A stretch of 64,000 nucleotides of DNA from assembly GCA_029256105.1 (NCBI GenBank), contig JAQSYO010000008.1, positions 124,001-188,000 of the forward strand, read 5' to 3'. The position numbers and the translations under genes were made by a program. Source of the DNA: Herbinix sp. Lineage in GTDB: Bacteria > Bacillota > Clostridia > Lachnospirales > Lachnospiraceae. Each line of letters begins with the position of its first letter. The first letter of the stretch is position 1. The notes below the pieces were generated by a model. It saw nothing but the letters and a program-made list of their open reading frames with translations, did no database searches and was not told the origin of the DNA. Positions 8,826 to 17,439 of the stretch are shown in pieces.

Positions 8826-9494
8826 TTATGGCATAATTGCAATGTACTGATACATCAGAATGAAATGACATAAGCTGCCACCCATAACGAACAAATGGAA
8901 TATTTCATGGGAACCGAAATATTTATGCTTATTATTAAAAATCGGTAATTTTAAAGCGTAAATAACACCACCAATTGTATAGATAATTCCACCGGCTAAA
9001 AGCCAAGCAAAGGCTGCGTTGGGAAGAGAGTTAATCAATTGTGTAAAGGCAAGAACGCAAGTCCAGCCCATGGCAATATAAACTACAGAGGAGAACCATT
9101 TCGGACAGTGTACCCATAAGGCAGTTACAACCAAGCCAAGGATGGCTAAGCCCCATATAACGGCAAGCAGAGTAAAGCCAAGACGACCACCAAGTGCGAT
9201 AACACAAATGGGAGTATAGGTCCCTGCAATCAGAATGTAAATTGCCATGTGATCTAATTTTTTCAGTCTAACATGCACCTTAATGGTTTGGCCAAACGTA
9301 TGATAAACGGTACTAGCTACATATAATAAAATCATACTGAGAATAAAAACTCCAAGTGCAATAATATGAATGCTGCTAGGCTGCTGAGCAGCTTTAATTA
9401 AAAGTGGTGTTGCAGCGAATGCTGCCATCAAGGTACCTATGAAATGCGTGATTGCACTACCCGGATCTTTTGCTCTGACTTTCTTTACTGTCAT
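8826..9494 (-). CDS. Hemolysin III / PAQR family membrane protein
   Basis: The protein has 222 residues and seven hydrophobic segments. Conserved PAQR/HlyIII motifs are present: STVYHTFG near residue 62, LDHMAIYILIAGTYTP near 83-98, and HLFVMGGSLCHFILMYQY near the C-terminus. The histidines of these motifs form a metal site in the superfamily. Related bacterial proteins (YqfA/YplQ) are tied to membrane homeostasis, and true haemolytic activity is doubtful. The start has AAAGGAG about 9 bases upstream. The gene stands alone, convergent with pgi. Confidence 0.9.
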   Translation of the reverse strand: MTVKKVRAKDPGSAITHFIGTLMAAFAATPLLIKAAQQPSSIHIIALGVFILSMILLYVASTVYHTFGQTIKVHVRLKKLDHMAIYILIAGTYTPICVIALGGRLGFTLLAVIWGLAILGLVVTALWVHCPKWFSSVVYIAMGWTCVLAFTQLINSLPNAAFAWLLAGGIIYTIGGVIYALKLPIFNNKHKYFGSHEIFHLFVMGGSLCHFILMYQYIAIMP

Positions 9495-9658
9495 GATATC
9501 AACTCCTTTAAATTTTGTCTGGATAAGATTAGTTTTAACAAATTAAATATGTAATATGCGTCATCTAGAAAAAATAATACATGATATAGTAATTAATACT
9601 ACATCTAATATATTCATATACTACTACACATTGTTTTGAAATGCAATATAAATTTTAA

Positions 9659-9687
9659 TTTTCTTAATAAAGGAAATATGATATACT
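9659..9687 (+). promoter_or_regulatory. Probable promoter of the DUF951-HAD pair
   Basis: An extended -10 element, TGA followed by TATACT (9682-9687), has only a weak -35 (TTTTCT at 9659-9664, 17-bp spacing). The 9495-9658 stretch is very AT-rich and otherwise empty. Confidence 0.4.
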
Positions 9688-9745
9688 AAATAATACAAGA
9701 TAGCAGTAATTTTGGTATTTTCGCGAGGTTATGGGAGGATGAAGG

Positions 9746-9925
9746 ATGGATTTAAATGTGGGTGAAATTGTAAAGCTTAAAAAACAGCATCCTTGTGGCA
9801 GCAGCGAGTGGGAAATTCTTAGGGTTGGCATGGATTTTCGCCTAAAATGTCTGGGTTGTGGCCATCAGGTTATGATACCCAGAAAACAAGTGGAGAAAAA
9901 TATAAAGCAAGTTAGAAAGCCATAA
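9746..9925 (+). CDS. Small zinc-ribbon-like DUF951 protein
   Basis: This 59-residue protein belongs to the DUF951 (YyzM) family. It shows the typical core DLNVGEIVKLKKQHPCG, then SEWEILRVGMDFRLKC and GCGHQVMIPR. Three conserved cysteines (one in HPCG and two in KCLGCGH) suggest a small metal or nucleic-acid binding fold. The family function is not established; members often sit near replication or segregation genes. ATG at 9746 is 7 bases after GGGAGG, which rules out the ATG at 9731. Twenty-eight bases separate it from the HAD gene, so the two are probably co-transcribed. Confidence 0.85.
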   Translation: MDLNVGEIVKLKKQHPCGSSEWEILRVGMDFRLKCLGCGHQVMIPRKQVEKNIKQVRKP

Positions 9926-9953
9926 ATGGAACAATTAAGAGAGGATTAACTTT

Positions 9954-10601
9954 ATGAAATATATACTTATGGATTTGGATGGAACAATTACAAACCCTAA
10001 GATTGGAATAACAAAATCGATACAATACGCATTAAAAGCGGAAAATATCTTGGTTGAAGATCTGGATACTTTATGCAAGCACATCGGACCACCCCTTAAG
10101 ACCTCCTTTAAAGAGTTTTATGGATTTGACGATGAGAAAGCCGATCGAGCAGTAGTAAAGTACAGGGAATACTTTGATGTGGCCGGAATGTATGAAAATG
10201 AAGTTTATAAAGGTATGGAGGAGTTGCTAAGCAAATTAAAAGCAGTAGGGAAAAAGATAATTGTAGCAACCTCAAAACCGGAGTTTATGGCAAAGAAGAT
10301 ATTGAAGTATTTTGGACTGGAACAGTATTTTGATGATATTTGTGGCTCCAATCTTGATGGAACCCGTGCGGAGAAGGATGAAGTAATCCGATACGCATTA
10401 GAGAAGAATGGAATTGTCGATTTTTCCAGTGCAGTTATGGTTGGCGATCGAAGCTATGATATTATTGGAGCAAAAAAGGTTGGACTAGTATCAATAGGGG
10501 TACTATATGGATTTGGTAGCAGAGGGGAATTTGTGAAGGCCGGTGCCGATCATATATCTGAGACCGTAGAGGAATTGTATGAGGTTATAATGGATTTATA
10601 A
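9954..10601 (+). CDS. HAD-superfamily hydrolase (phosphoglycolate phosphatase-like)
   Basis: This 215-residue HAD subfamily IA phosphatase has all four motifs: MDLDGT (motif I, nucleophile Asp-7), VATSKP (motif II, about residue 104), a Lys near 140, and MVGDRSYDIIGAKK (motif IV, about 163-176). The helical cap between residues 15 and 85 is the type seen in Gph/PpaX-like enzymes, so small phosphorylated metabolites are likely substrates, but the exact one cannot be read from sequence. The ribosome binding site is AGAGAGGA. It follows the DUF951 gene closely. Confidence 0.88.
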   Translation: MKYILMDLDGTITNPKIGITKSIQYALKAENILVEDLDTLCKHIGPPLKTSFKEFYGFDDEKADRAVVKYREYFDVAGMYENEVYKGMEELLSKLKAVGKKIIVATSKPEFMAKKILKYFGLEQYFDDICGSNLDGTRAEKDEVIRYALEKNGIVDFSSAVMVGDRSYDIIGAKKVGLVSIGVLYGFGSRGEFVKAGADHISETVEELYEVIMDL

Positions 10602-10694
10602 TTAAAATAAAGTAATAAATTAAAAATGAAGAACAGTAGTGTTGATAAATCTAAGTTACTACAGTAAACGGCCAAGAAAGGGTTGGGTAATAAT

Positions 10695-11447
10695 ATGAAA
10701 TTTGTATCATGGAATGTAAATGGATTGCGTGCTTGCCTTGGTAAAGGCTTTGAAGAATTTTTTAATCAAGTAGATGCCGATGTATTCTGCCTTCAGGAGA
10801 CAAAATTACAACCGGAGCAGGTTGAAATCTCCTTCCCGGGTTATACACAATATTTTAATTCAGCGATAAAAAAGGGATATTCCGGTACGGCAGTATTTTG
10901 TAAAAAAGAACCGATCAGTGTGTGCTTTGATTTGTGTATGGACAAGCATAACGATGAAGGAAGAGTAATTACCATAGAGTACGAGGATTATTATTTAATA
11001 ACGGTTTATACACCGAATTCTAAGAAGGAACTGGCAAGACTAGACTATCGAATGGAATGGGAAGAGGATTTTCGTTCCTATGTTATGGGCTTGGACCAGA
11101 AGAAACCCGTTATCATCTGTGGTGATTTAAATGTGGCACATAAGGAAATTGATATTAAAAACCCCAAGTCTAATCTGAGAAATGCCGGTTTCACAATGGA
11201 AGAGAGGGAAAAGATGACAATGCTTTTAGACAGTGGTTTTCTAGATACCTTCCGCTATAAGTACCCAGACAAGATAGATGCCTATACCTGGTGGTCCTAT
11301 ATGTTCCACGCCAGAGAGAAGAATGTTGGTTGGCGAATTGATTATTTTTTAACCTCGGAACGTCTTAAGGATCGCATTGTAGATAGTACAATTCATATGG
11401 AGGTAATGGGTAGTGACCATTGTCCGGTAGAACTTATTATAAAATAA
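10695..11447 (+). CDS. exoA: Exodeoxyribonuclease III (AP endonuclease)
   Basis: This class II AP endonuclease / 3'-5' exonuclease cleaves at abasic sites in base excision repair. The motif order matches the Xth/ExoA family: MKFVSWNVNGLRA at the N-terminus, CLQETKLQ with the metal-binding Glu, VYTPNS, ICGDLNVAHKEIDI (catalytic Asp and Asn), and SDHCPVELII at the C-terminus (Asp-His pair). An in-frame TTG at 10683 would add four residues, but the family starts with MKFVSWN, so ATG at 10695 is used; the site TTGGG lies 7 bases before it. The stop is followed 19 bases later by the cyclase gene, suggesting co-transcription. Confidence 0.96.
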   Translation: MKFVSWNVNGLRACLGKGFEEFFNQVDADVFCLQETKLQPEQVEISFPGYTQYFNSAIKKGYSGTAVFCKKEPISVCFDLCMDKHNDEGRVITIEYEDYYLITVYTPNSKKELARLDYRMEWEEDFRSYVMGLDQKKPVIICGDLNVAHKEIDIKNPKSNLRNAGFTMEEREKMTMLLDSGFLDTFRYKYPDKIDAYTWWSYMFHAREKNVGWRIDYFLTSERLKDRIVDSTIHMEVMGSDHCPVELIIK

Positions 11448-11466
11448 TAGTGAGGGAATTAAGATA

Positions 11467-12063
11467 ATGAAAATCTATGACATCACGCAGGAGTTATTTG
11501 GCGGAAAGGTATATCCAGGGGATCCCGCACCGTCCTTTGAAAGAGTATCAAAGATGGAAGAGGGTGCTATGTATAATTTGACCAAGTTTCAAATGGGAGC
11601 GCATAATGCAACCCATTTGGATGCACCTTTTCATTTTTACGAATCCGGAAAAACGATTGAGCAATTGGAGCTTTCCCGATGTATCGGGCCCTGCTCGGTT
11701 ATCGACGTAGCCGATTATAAGGAAGAGAAGGAACTGATAAAAGCATTGGAAGCTTGTCAGAAACGGATATTGCTTAAGGGTCATCATGCTGTTACCCTTG
11801 AGCTTGCAAAAATCTTTAACCAATTGGGGGTTCTCTTAGTTGGGGTGGAAGTACAAAGCGTTGGACCAATTGAAGCGCCAATGCCGGTACATCTTGAGCT
11901 ATTAGGGAAGGATGTTGTACTTTTAGAAGGATTGGTATTAGAGGAAATAAAGGTGGGAGAATATTTTCTATTTGCCGCCCCGCTAAAGCTTGGAGGCAGT
12001 GATGGAGCGCCTTGCAGAGCGGTTTTGTTAAATTTTGACGAAGGTTCTACTTGTAATTATTAA
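11467..12063 (+). CDS. Cyclase / kynurenine formamidase-like metal hydrolase
   Basis: The 198-residue protein belongs to the cyclase family (Pfam Cyclase), whose members include bacterial kynurenine formamidase. The signature metal motif HNATHLDAPFHF (about residues 46-57) provides histidines and an aspartate, and PGDP near residue 19 is also typical. No tryptophan catabolism genes lie nearby, so kynurenine formamidase activity is not supported by context and another amide or ester substrate is likely. It is spaced 19 bases after exoA with the site GAGGGAA. Confidence 0.85.
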   Translation: MKIYDITQELFGGKVYPGDPAPSFERVSKMEEGAMYNLTKFQMGAHNATHLDAPFHFYESGKTIEQLELSRCIGPCSVIDVADYKEEKELIKALEACQKRILLKGHHAVTLELAKIFNQLGVLLVGVEVQSVGPIEAPMPVHLELLGKDVVLLEGLVLEEIKVGEYFLFAAPLKLGGSDGAPCRAVLLNFDEGSTCNY

Positions 12064-12108
12064 AGTATAATTGTATACTTTTAATTAGGTACCAAAGGAA
12101 AGTGGAGG

Positions 12109-13194
12109 ATGGAGATTCAAATGGAGGCAATCAGAATTAGAACAGATCAAGCTGAAGCCGGAATGACCGTTGCTTCTGATGTATATACTTCGGGAAATCA
12201 ATTGATTATTCCAAAGGGTATAGTATTAGATGAGAGGATGATTACCCGACTACGGTTCTATAATATATATGGACTTCTGGTTTATAAGCGAGAAGCAGAA
12301 CTCGCAGATATTAAAGAGGAATCTTATATTGAGATGCTCCGTAATACACAAGAATTTAAAAAATTCAATCGCACTTACATTGACACCATCAATAATGTTG
12401 AGGATAATTTCACCAACGTAATCAATGGTACCGGTGAATTTGATATAGATGAACTACTGGCGGATACAGACCGCATCCTGAAGGAAGGCCGCAACGGAGC
12501 ACACATACTGGAAATGCTTCACGGTATTCGTAATTATGATGATATGACCTATGTACATAGTTTAAATGTATCCTTGATATGCAATATTTTTGCATCTTGG
12601 TTGAAATTCACACCGGAGGAGACTAGAATATTAACTCTTGGTGGGTTACTTCATGATATTGGCAAGATGCTGATTCCAAAAGAAATCCTTTCGAAAGATG
12701 GTAAATTAACTTCAGAGGAATTTAAGATTATAAAAACCCATTCAATTAAGGGCTATCAGGCATTAAAGGATCAACAAGTTGATATTAGGGTAAAGTACGC
12801 AATCCTAATGCATCATGAAAGATGTGATGGCAGTGGATACCCGAATGGCTTTGTAGCAGACCAAATAGATGATTATGCAAAAATTATTGCAATAGCAGAT
12901 GTATATGATGCTATGACCTCAAATCGCCGTTATCGAGATGCAATATGCCCCTTCGATGTAGTTGAGGAGTTTGAACGTGATGGCTTCTTAAAGTATGACC
13001 CTGGATATCTCATGACTTTTATGGAACGAATTGTTCAATCTTATTTGCACAATATTGTTCGTCTAAATGATGGTCGTGAGGGCGAAGTAATTATGATTAA
13101 TAAACTGGCACTGTCAAGACCGGTGGTTCGCATTGGTAATGGATTTGTAGATCTATCCAAAGAACATAAACTGATGATTCAAGCGATCATATAA
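12109..13194 (+). CDS. HD-GYP domain protein, probable c-di-GMP phosphodiesterase
   Basis: The protein has 361 residues. An N-terminal region of about 130 residues carries the EAGMTVASDVY motif common in this clostridial group. The HD-GYP domain has the HD pair in GGLLHDIGK (about 180), a further metal ligand in THSIKGYQ, HHERCDGSGYPNG (GYP motif, about 238-250), and ADVYDAMTS. All ligands expected for c-di-GMP hydrolysis are present. There is no receiver domain or membrane segment. ATG at 12109 is served by AAAGGA at 12094-12099; ATG at 12121 is an alternative using GGAGG (12104-12108). A second gene of the same architecture lies at 16111-17160. Confidence 0.92.
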   Translation: MEIQMEAIRIRTDQAEAGMTVASDVYTSGNQLIIPKGIVLDERMITRLRFYNIYGLLVYKREAELADIKEESYIEMLRNTQEFKKFNRTYIDTINNVEDNFTNVINGTGEFDIDELLADTDRILKEGRNGAHILEMLHGIRNYDDMTYVHSLNVSLICNIFASWLKFTPEETRILTLGGLLHDIGKMLIPKEILSKDGKLTSEEFKIIKTHSIKGYQALKDQQVDIRVKYAILMHHERCDGSGYPNGFVADQIDDYAKIIAIADVYDAMTSNRRYRDAICPFDVVEEFERDGFLKYDPGYLMTFMERIVQSYLHNIVRLNDGREGEVIMINKLALSRPVVRIGNGFVDLSKEHKLMIQAII

Positions 13195-13254
13195 TGCATG
13201 ACAAGTGAGACTACCATGCCTATTTGCATTGATAAGTCTGTCAATTCACCTTGT

Positions 13255-13590
13255 TTATAAAAATACATATTGTACTAATACCATATAGAAAAGAGCACCG
13301 CCTCCAATGCTGAGTAGGGTGTTCTTTTTCCATATATGGAGAACAACAATTACTACGATACTGATTGCCTCAGGTATTGAATAAGGCGACTGAGTGAAGG
13401 AGATGTCCTTCAGACAGTAAACAACGAGCATGCCAATGATGGTAAAGGGCAAAATGTCAGCCAAGTATTTTATGTATTTGGGAATTTCCTTATGCTCTGG
13501 AAATAGTAGAAAAGGGAGGGCACGAGTTAGGATGGTTCCGAGTATAACCATACCAAAGAAAATGAAAAGTTGCAGGGTGGAATAGTTCAT
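13255..13590 (-). CDS. azlD: AzlD-family branched-chain amino acid transporter subunit
   Basis: This 111-residue protein is the small partner of AzlC in the LIV-E family of branched-chain amino acid exporters. Four hydrophobic segments and the family sequence GTILTRALPFLLFPEHKEIPK near the N-terminus support this. Its start codon overlaps the azlC stop by 4 bases (13587-13590), which implies translational coupling. Export of branched-chain amino acids or analogues is family knowledge. No Lrp-type regulator lies beside it. Confidence 0.9.
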   Translation of the reverse strand: MNYSTLQLFIFFGMVILGTILTRALPFLLFPEHKEIPKYIKYLADILPFTIIGMLVVYCLKDISFTQSPYSIPEAISIVVIVVLHIWKKNTLLSIGGGALFYMVLVQYVFL

Positions 13591-14285
13591 AGTTTTTTAC
13601 CTCTTTCCATGGGGATTTTTAATACTGTGACAAAAAAGAGTATCAAAACCATAGCAGGAATTATAAAATCAGAGACGCCAAAGAGTATTCTGCAAAGGAT
13701 AGCACTGACAATTCCGATGATTGCAGGTAAATGATTAGTCGTAGATTTCCATTGATTAATAAGGATAACAACGAATAAAGCAGTTAGAACAAAATCAATC
13801 CCTTTTGTATTAATGTTCAGCATACTTCCGAGAATGCCGCCTAGAAGAGAACCGATAATCCAATAACTGTGATCAAGGAAAGAGATGAAGAAATAAAACC
13901 ATTTACGTTCAATCTCTTCCGGAGGTTTGGCGGAGCAAAGAATGGAAAAGCTTTCATCGGTTAAGGAAAAGATGAGGTAGGGCTTTATTTTTCCAACTCC
14001 TCTATACTGATCCAGCATGGATATACCATAGAATAAATGTCTAGCATTTACAGCCAGGGTCATAAGAAATGCGCCTAGTGGATCAAAGCCTGCTGCAAGC
14101 AGAGCAACAGTCACAAACTGCATAGAACCAGCATAAACAAATACACTGGCAAACAGGATCCAAAACAGGGAGAATCCCTTGCTATCCATTAAGATTCCAT
14201 AAGCAGCCCCGAGAACAATATATCCGGTAAGCACCGGGAGGGTATAAGGAAGAGCAGCCATAAGGGCTGCTTTTTTAGTTTTCAT
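13587..14285 (-). CDS. azlC: AzlC-family branched-chain amino acid exporter subunit
   Basis: This 232-residue integral membrane protein is of the AzlC/YgaZ type. Motifs include GYIVLGAAYGILMDSKGFS and VYAGSMQFVTVALLAAG (about residues 50-66), NARHLFYGISMLDQYRG (about 80-96) and FSLTDESFSI, all typical of the family. It forms a complex with AzlD, encoded by the overlapping downstream gene. The ribosome binding site AAAGGAG lies before the ATG. It is the first gene of a two-gene minus-strand operon. Confidence 0.92.
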   Translation of the reverse strand: MKTKKAALMAALPYTLPVLTGYIVLGAAYGILMDSKGFSLFWILFASVFVYAGSMQFVTVALLAAGFDPLGAFLMTLAVNARHLFYGISMLDQYRGVGKIKPYLIFSLTDESFSILCSAKPPEEIERKWFYFFISFLDHSYWIIGSLLGGILGSMLNINTKGIDFVLTALFVVILINQWKSTTNHLPAIIGIVSAILCRILFGVSDFIIPAMVLILFFVTVLKIPMERGKKL

Positions 14286-14355
14286 AAGTAGGAACTCCTT
14301 TGAGTAGCTTTTTCAGAAATGGATAAAAAGGTAACGATTCGAGTCTAATTGGTGT

Positions 14356-14757
14356 TTACTTTTTTGAGGACCCTACATAAACCGGATTAAAATCTTCGCT
14401 GTCGGCACATAGGAAACCAGAGAATTTATCAACAATCTTCTCAAAACAAGCGGTTGCTATAGTTAGATCTTCTTCACATAAATTAACTGCAAAGATTGTT
14501 ATAATGTTTCTGTTTTTTACAAAGGAGGCATCGGAGGGATCTTTAAAAGAAACCTCAAGAGGTTCAAAATCAATTGAATTTTGATTAGGAAGAACCAATT
14601 CTAATACATTCATAGCCTCCCAGAGCTCTATTGTTAAACCATTCTCATTTTGTAACAATACAGCAATATCTTTAGCAGTGACTTCCGAGGGACTCATGTA
14701 AAGAAGGTCTATTTTTTTATCTTTTGCTTGATTGGAATTTACTTTATTATTTGCCAT
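14356..14757 (-). CDS. Conserved small acidic protein, function unknown
   Basis: The 133-residue protein is probably cytoplasmic, and I do not recognise its family. It has a polar N-terminus (ANNKVNSNQAKDKKID) followed by a mixed alpha/beta stretch (SPSEVTAKDIAVLLQ, ELWEAMNVLELVLPN, NIITIFAVNL). A longer in-frame ATG exists at 14799, but AAAGGA is placed 7-8 bases before the ATG at 14757, so the shorter start is used. It is encoded behind azlC's promoter region and is independent of azlCD. No catalytic motif is visible. Confidence 0.65.
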   Translation of the reverse strand: MANNKVNSNQAKDKKIDLLYMSPSEVTAKDIAVLLQNENGLTIELWEAMNVLELVLPNQNSIDFEPLEVSFKDPSDASFVKNRNIITIFAVNLCEEDLTIATACFEKIVDKFSGFLCADSEDFNPVYVGSSKK

Positions 14758-14895
14758 CTTTATTTCCTTTCTTTGATGCGAACTATCACTTTGAGTCAAT
14801 TATAATACATCCCATTTAAATAAGCAAGAATACGAAATGCTGATGTACGATGCCAAGGCATTAATACCCATTGCGATTTCGTAGGTGGTAAAGGA

Positions 14896-15522
14896 TTAGA
14901 CTGCTGGGCCTATAATTGAGTAAAGCTGTTGAAAATTGTTAATTGTATAATCGGAATTCTCACATGCATTACTTCCGTCTGTAAAGAAACAGGCATGTAT
15001 TCCTGCATTTTTTGCTGATAAAATATCCAAATCTCTATCACCTATCATAATTGCCTCATTGGGATTTATAATATGTTCTGTTAAAAGATAAAGGATAGCA
15101 TCTGGGCTTGGTTTTCTCTCAAAATTTTGTTTGGATGTTATAAAATCACTAAAGTAGTCATACAAATTATAGTCTTTTAAGAAGGTAATTGCTGACTCGC
15201 CTCTATGGGTATATAAGTAATTTCGTCCACCAATAGCATGAATGTATTTACAAATATCCTCAATCCCATCAAAAGGTTTGCATAAACTAAATTCCATAGA
15301 TAATCTCTTCTTGTTATAATTTTCTATGAAGGAATTACTAATACGATACGCGTTTTCGTAATGACGTAAGGCAGTACCCATAGAGATTTTCATATGCTTT
15401 ATTATTTCATCTAAAGCTTCTGTAATGCCTTCTTCTTCCAGTGTCTCCTTAAAAATTTGCCCCATCACCGGATAGGTGTCAAAAAGAGTTCCATCAAAAT
15501 CCCATATAATATGCTTGTACAA
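14896..15522 (-). CDS. HAD-superfamily hydrolase (subfamily IA)
   Basis: This 208-residue phosphatase-like protein has motif I as DFDGTLFDT (Asp-9), motif II as YLYTHRG (about residue 97), a Lys in RKPSPDA (about 133), and motif IV as MIGDRDLDILSAKNAG (about 153). A helical cap lies between motifs I and II. Closest in appearance are uncharacterised HAD-IA proteins and phosphoglycolate phosphatases. Substrate unknown. It stands between unrelated genes, with an inverted repeat (TACGAAAT...ATTTCGTA, about 14831-14884) after its stop that may act as its terminator. Confidence 0.85.
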   Translation of the reverse strand: MYKHIIWDFDGTLFDTYPVMGQIFKETLEEEGITEALDEIIKHMKISMGTALRHYENAYRISNSFIENYNKKRLSMEFSLCKPFDGIEDICKYIHAIGGRNYLYTHRGESAITFLKDYNLYDYFSDFITSKQNFERKPSPDAILYLLTEHIINPNEAIMIGDRDLDILSAKNAGIHACFFTDGSNACENSDYTINNFQQLYSIIGPAV

Positions 15523-15615
15523 GGGTATAACCTCCCGATAGATTATTATTTGATTTTAGTAAGTAGTATTATATCATAAAATTTACAATAATAGAAACTT
15601 TTATCTTGAAATGTA

Positions 15616-15656
15616 GAAAGGAAGCAATAGAGTATAAATTCTATTTGCTTCCTTAT
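15616..15656 (-). terminator. Terminator hairpin after the copper-storage gene
   Basis: Read on the minus strand, AAGGAAGCAAATAG pairs with CTATTGCTTCCTT, followed by a short T run. It lies about 20 bases after the stop of the 15677-16018 gene. Confidence 0.65.
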
Positions 15657-15676
15657 TCTTAATCTTGTATACGTTA

Positions 15677-16018
15677 TTACATACCCGCCATATTTCTGCA
15701 TTCATCTGCACAGGAGCGGCATTCTTGAGCACACTTTTGGCAATGCTCATCATTAAACGTATTACACTCTTTCGCACAACTGTCACAAATTCTAGCGCAT
15801 AAAGCACAATGCTCCTTCGAAAATTGTCCGTTCATGGACATCATAGAAACAGACATTTGACACATCATTGCACATTCAATTAATATACTTACACAGCTCT
15901 TTCTTGCATTTAAATCTGGTTCATTTATACATGCATAAAAGCATTTGTAACAAGCTTGTGCACATTTGGTACAAGCTTCAATACATATTAGATTTTTTTC
16001 AGCAGACATTGTTAACAT
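15677..16018 (-). CDS. Cysteine-rich four-helix-bundle copper-binding protein (Csp type)
   Basis: The protein has 113 residues including about 18 cysteines, spaced as in the four-helix-bundle copper storage (Csp, DUF326-like) family: CIEACTKCAQACYKCFYAC, then CALCARICDSCAKEC, CQKCAQECRSCADEC. In this family the cysteines point into a helix bundle that stores Cu(I). No Tat or Sec signal is visible, so a cytosolic Csp3-like form is expected. ATG at 16018 is chosen because AAGGAG lies 8 bases upstream; ATG at 16009 is also in frame. That ribosome binding site lies in one arm of a perfect dyad (16023-16057). No CsoR or copper ATPase gene is nearby. Confidence 0.88.
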   Translation of the reverse strand: MLTMSAEKNLICIEACTKCAQACYKCFYACINEPDLNARKSCVSILIECAMMCQMSVSMMSMNGQFSKEHCALCARICDSCAKECNTFNDEHCQKCAQECRSCADECRNMAGM

Positions 16019-16022
16019 ATGA

Positions 16023-16057
16023 AATACTCCTTATCTTAGTATTTTACAAGGAGTATT
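16023..16057 (-). promoter_or_regulatory. Perfect 10-bp dyad enclosing the RBS of the Csp gene
   Basis: On the minus strand AATACTCCTT and AAGGAGTATT are perfect 10-base arms with a 15-base loop. The second arm holds the ribosome binding site, so the mRNA could hide it, or the DNA dyad could be an operator. TATAAT upstream (about 16076-16081 on the minus strand) would place the dyad in the transcript. Confidence 0.65.
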
Positions 16058-16110
16058 ATGCTAAATATCTAAAATTATATTCCTAAATTAAAAGTACTTA
16101 TGATCAGCGA

Positions 16111-17160
16111 TTAAACGCAAATCATATTGGATATCTTTACATTACTTTCCTTTGAAAAATCCAGATAACCGGCTGGTATTTTAACAATTGGACAGCTGAG
16201 ACTTTGAAAAGGTATAAAAACGATCTCGCCAACATCCCCATTGCTTAGAAGAACATTACTCCCCACCAAATAATTAGTTAAATTACTCAGGAATACGTTG
16301 AGTATCTTTGTATCAAACATACTAACACCATCTGTTTGAAACATTTCAAAAGCATCAAAAGGGGTGCATCGACCTTTGTATACTCGTTCAGAGGTCATGG
16401 CATCAAAGACATCAGCCACTGCGACAATTCTGGAATATAGGTTCAAACGATTAGGACGATAGTTGAAGGGATAACCAGAACCGTCCATCCTCTCATGATG
16501 TAGAAGAACAGCGTTCTTAATATCTCTATCAAAACCGTTTGTACTTTCCACTATTTCATATCCGAGAAGGGTATGATTTTTTATAAGTTCATATTCATTT
16601 TTTGTAAGGGCACCTTTTTTGTTCAATATTTCATGGGGGATTTTAATCTTACCAACATCATGCAACAGCCCAGATTGAATAGCCTTATTGATCTCGTTAT
16701 CAGAAAGTTTTAACCATTTTGCGATTAGCATAGAATAAAAGGCAACATTAACACTATGAATGTACGTATATTCATCGGTGCTTCGAATATCGGATAAACA
16801 CTTAAATATCTTGTTGTTTTCATTGATGTTTGTATATATTTGCGATGTGATAGAAGATACCAATTGTAAATCAAGTGGTTTTCCTGCGATAAGATCTTGA
16901 AAGATTTTTTTACTAAGTAATAAGGTGCTGGTATAGGTATTAGTGAAATCCTCATAAGGATTCCTGCTACTTTTCTTACTTTTTTCCTGCTTATATATAT
17001 ATACATTATCTATCCCAAGAGAAATCAGCCGTTCTTTTATATAATCATTTAATACGGTATCCTTCGTTACGATAAGAGCCAGTCCATTCCTATCATACAC
17101 ATCATAAGCGAGTATATCCCCTTCCCTGCTCTGGGAAACTAAAATTCTTTTATAATTCAT
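16111..17160 (-). CDS. HD-GYP domain protein, second copy of the architecture
   Basis: The protein has 349 residues with the same layout as the gene at 12109: an N-terminal region with EGDILAYDVYDRNG, then an HD-GYP domain with SGLLHDVGK (about 185), NHTLLGYE, HHERMDGSGYPFN (about 241-253) and ADVFDAMTSERVYKG. All metal ligands for c-di-GMP hydrolysis appear intact. The C-terminal 60 residues end in a beta-rich section (LSNGDVGEIVFIP) shared with the first copy. No sensor or membrane segment is present. The start is ATG at 17160 with GGGAGA close upstream. Confidence 0.9.
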   Translation of the reverse strand: MNYKRILVSQSREGDILAYDVYDRNGLALIVTKDTVLNDYIKERLISLGIDNVYIYKQEKSKKSSRNPYEDFTNTYTSTLLLSKKIFQDLIAGKPLDLQLVSSITSQIYTNINENNKIFKCLSDIRSTDEYTYIHSVNVAFYSMLIAKWLKLSDNEINKAIQSGLLHDVGKIKIPHEILNKKGALTKNEYELIKNHTLLGYEIVESTNGFDRDIKNAVLLHHERMDGSGYPFNYRPNRLNLYSRIVAVADVFDAMTSERVYKGRCTPFDAFEMFQTDGVSMFDTKILNVFLSNLTNYLVGSNVLLSNGDVGEIVFIPFQSLSCPIVKIPAGYLDFSKESNVKISNMICV

Positions 17161-17439
17161 ATTATCTCCCTGTAAATTGATTAGTCAAATTATTGAAATA
17201 ATTAGCTAAATCGTGTTACCATCGTAATAAATGACCTCGTTCGTGTAAATTTCGATCATGTGCATTGACCTATTACTTATGTAACATTATTATTATTTTG
17301 TTGTATAGTATTATAAGATACTAAATGACAATAAGCAACAAAATTTTGCAATTTTTTCAATAAAAGCCAATATAGACGTAGCAATATAATATATTGGCCA
17401 CCTTAATAGCAACACCAGATAATATGGCCACCTCTCACA

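Noticed and set aside
11467..12063. Naming the cyclase-family gene kynB
   Set aside because: There are no other tryptophan degradation genes nearby, and the family covers several substrates.
15601..15807. Minus-strand frame of 68 codons overlapping the copper-storage gene end
   Set aside because: It overlaps the well-supported Csp gene in another frame and includes its terminator.
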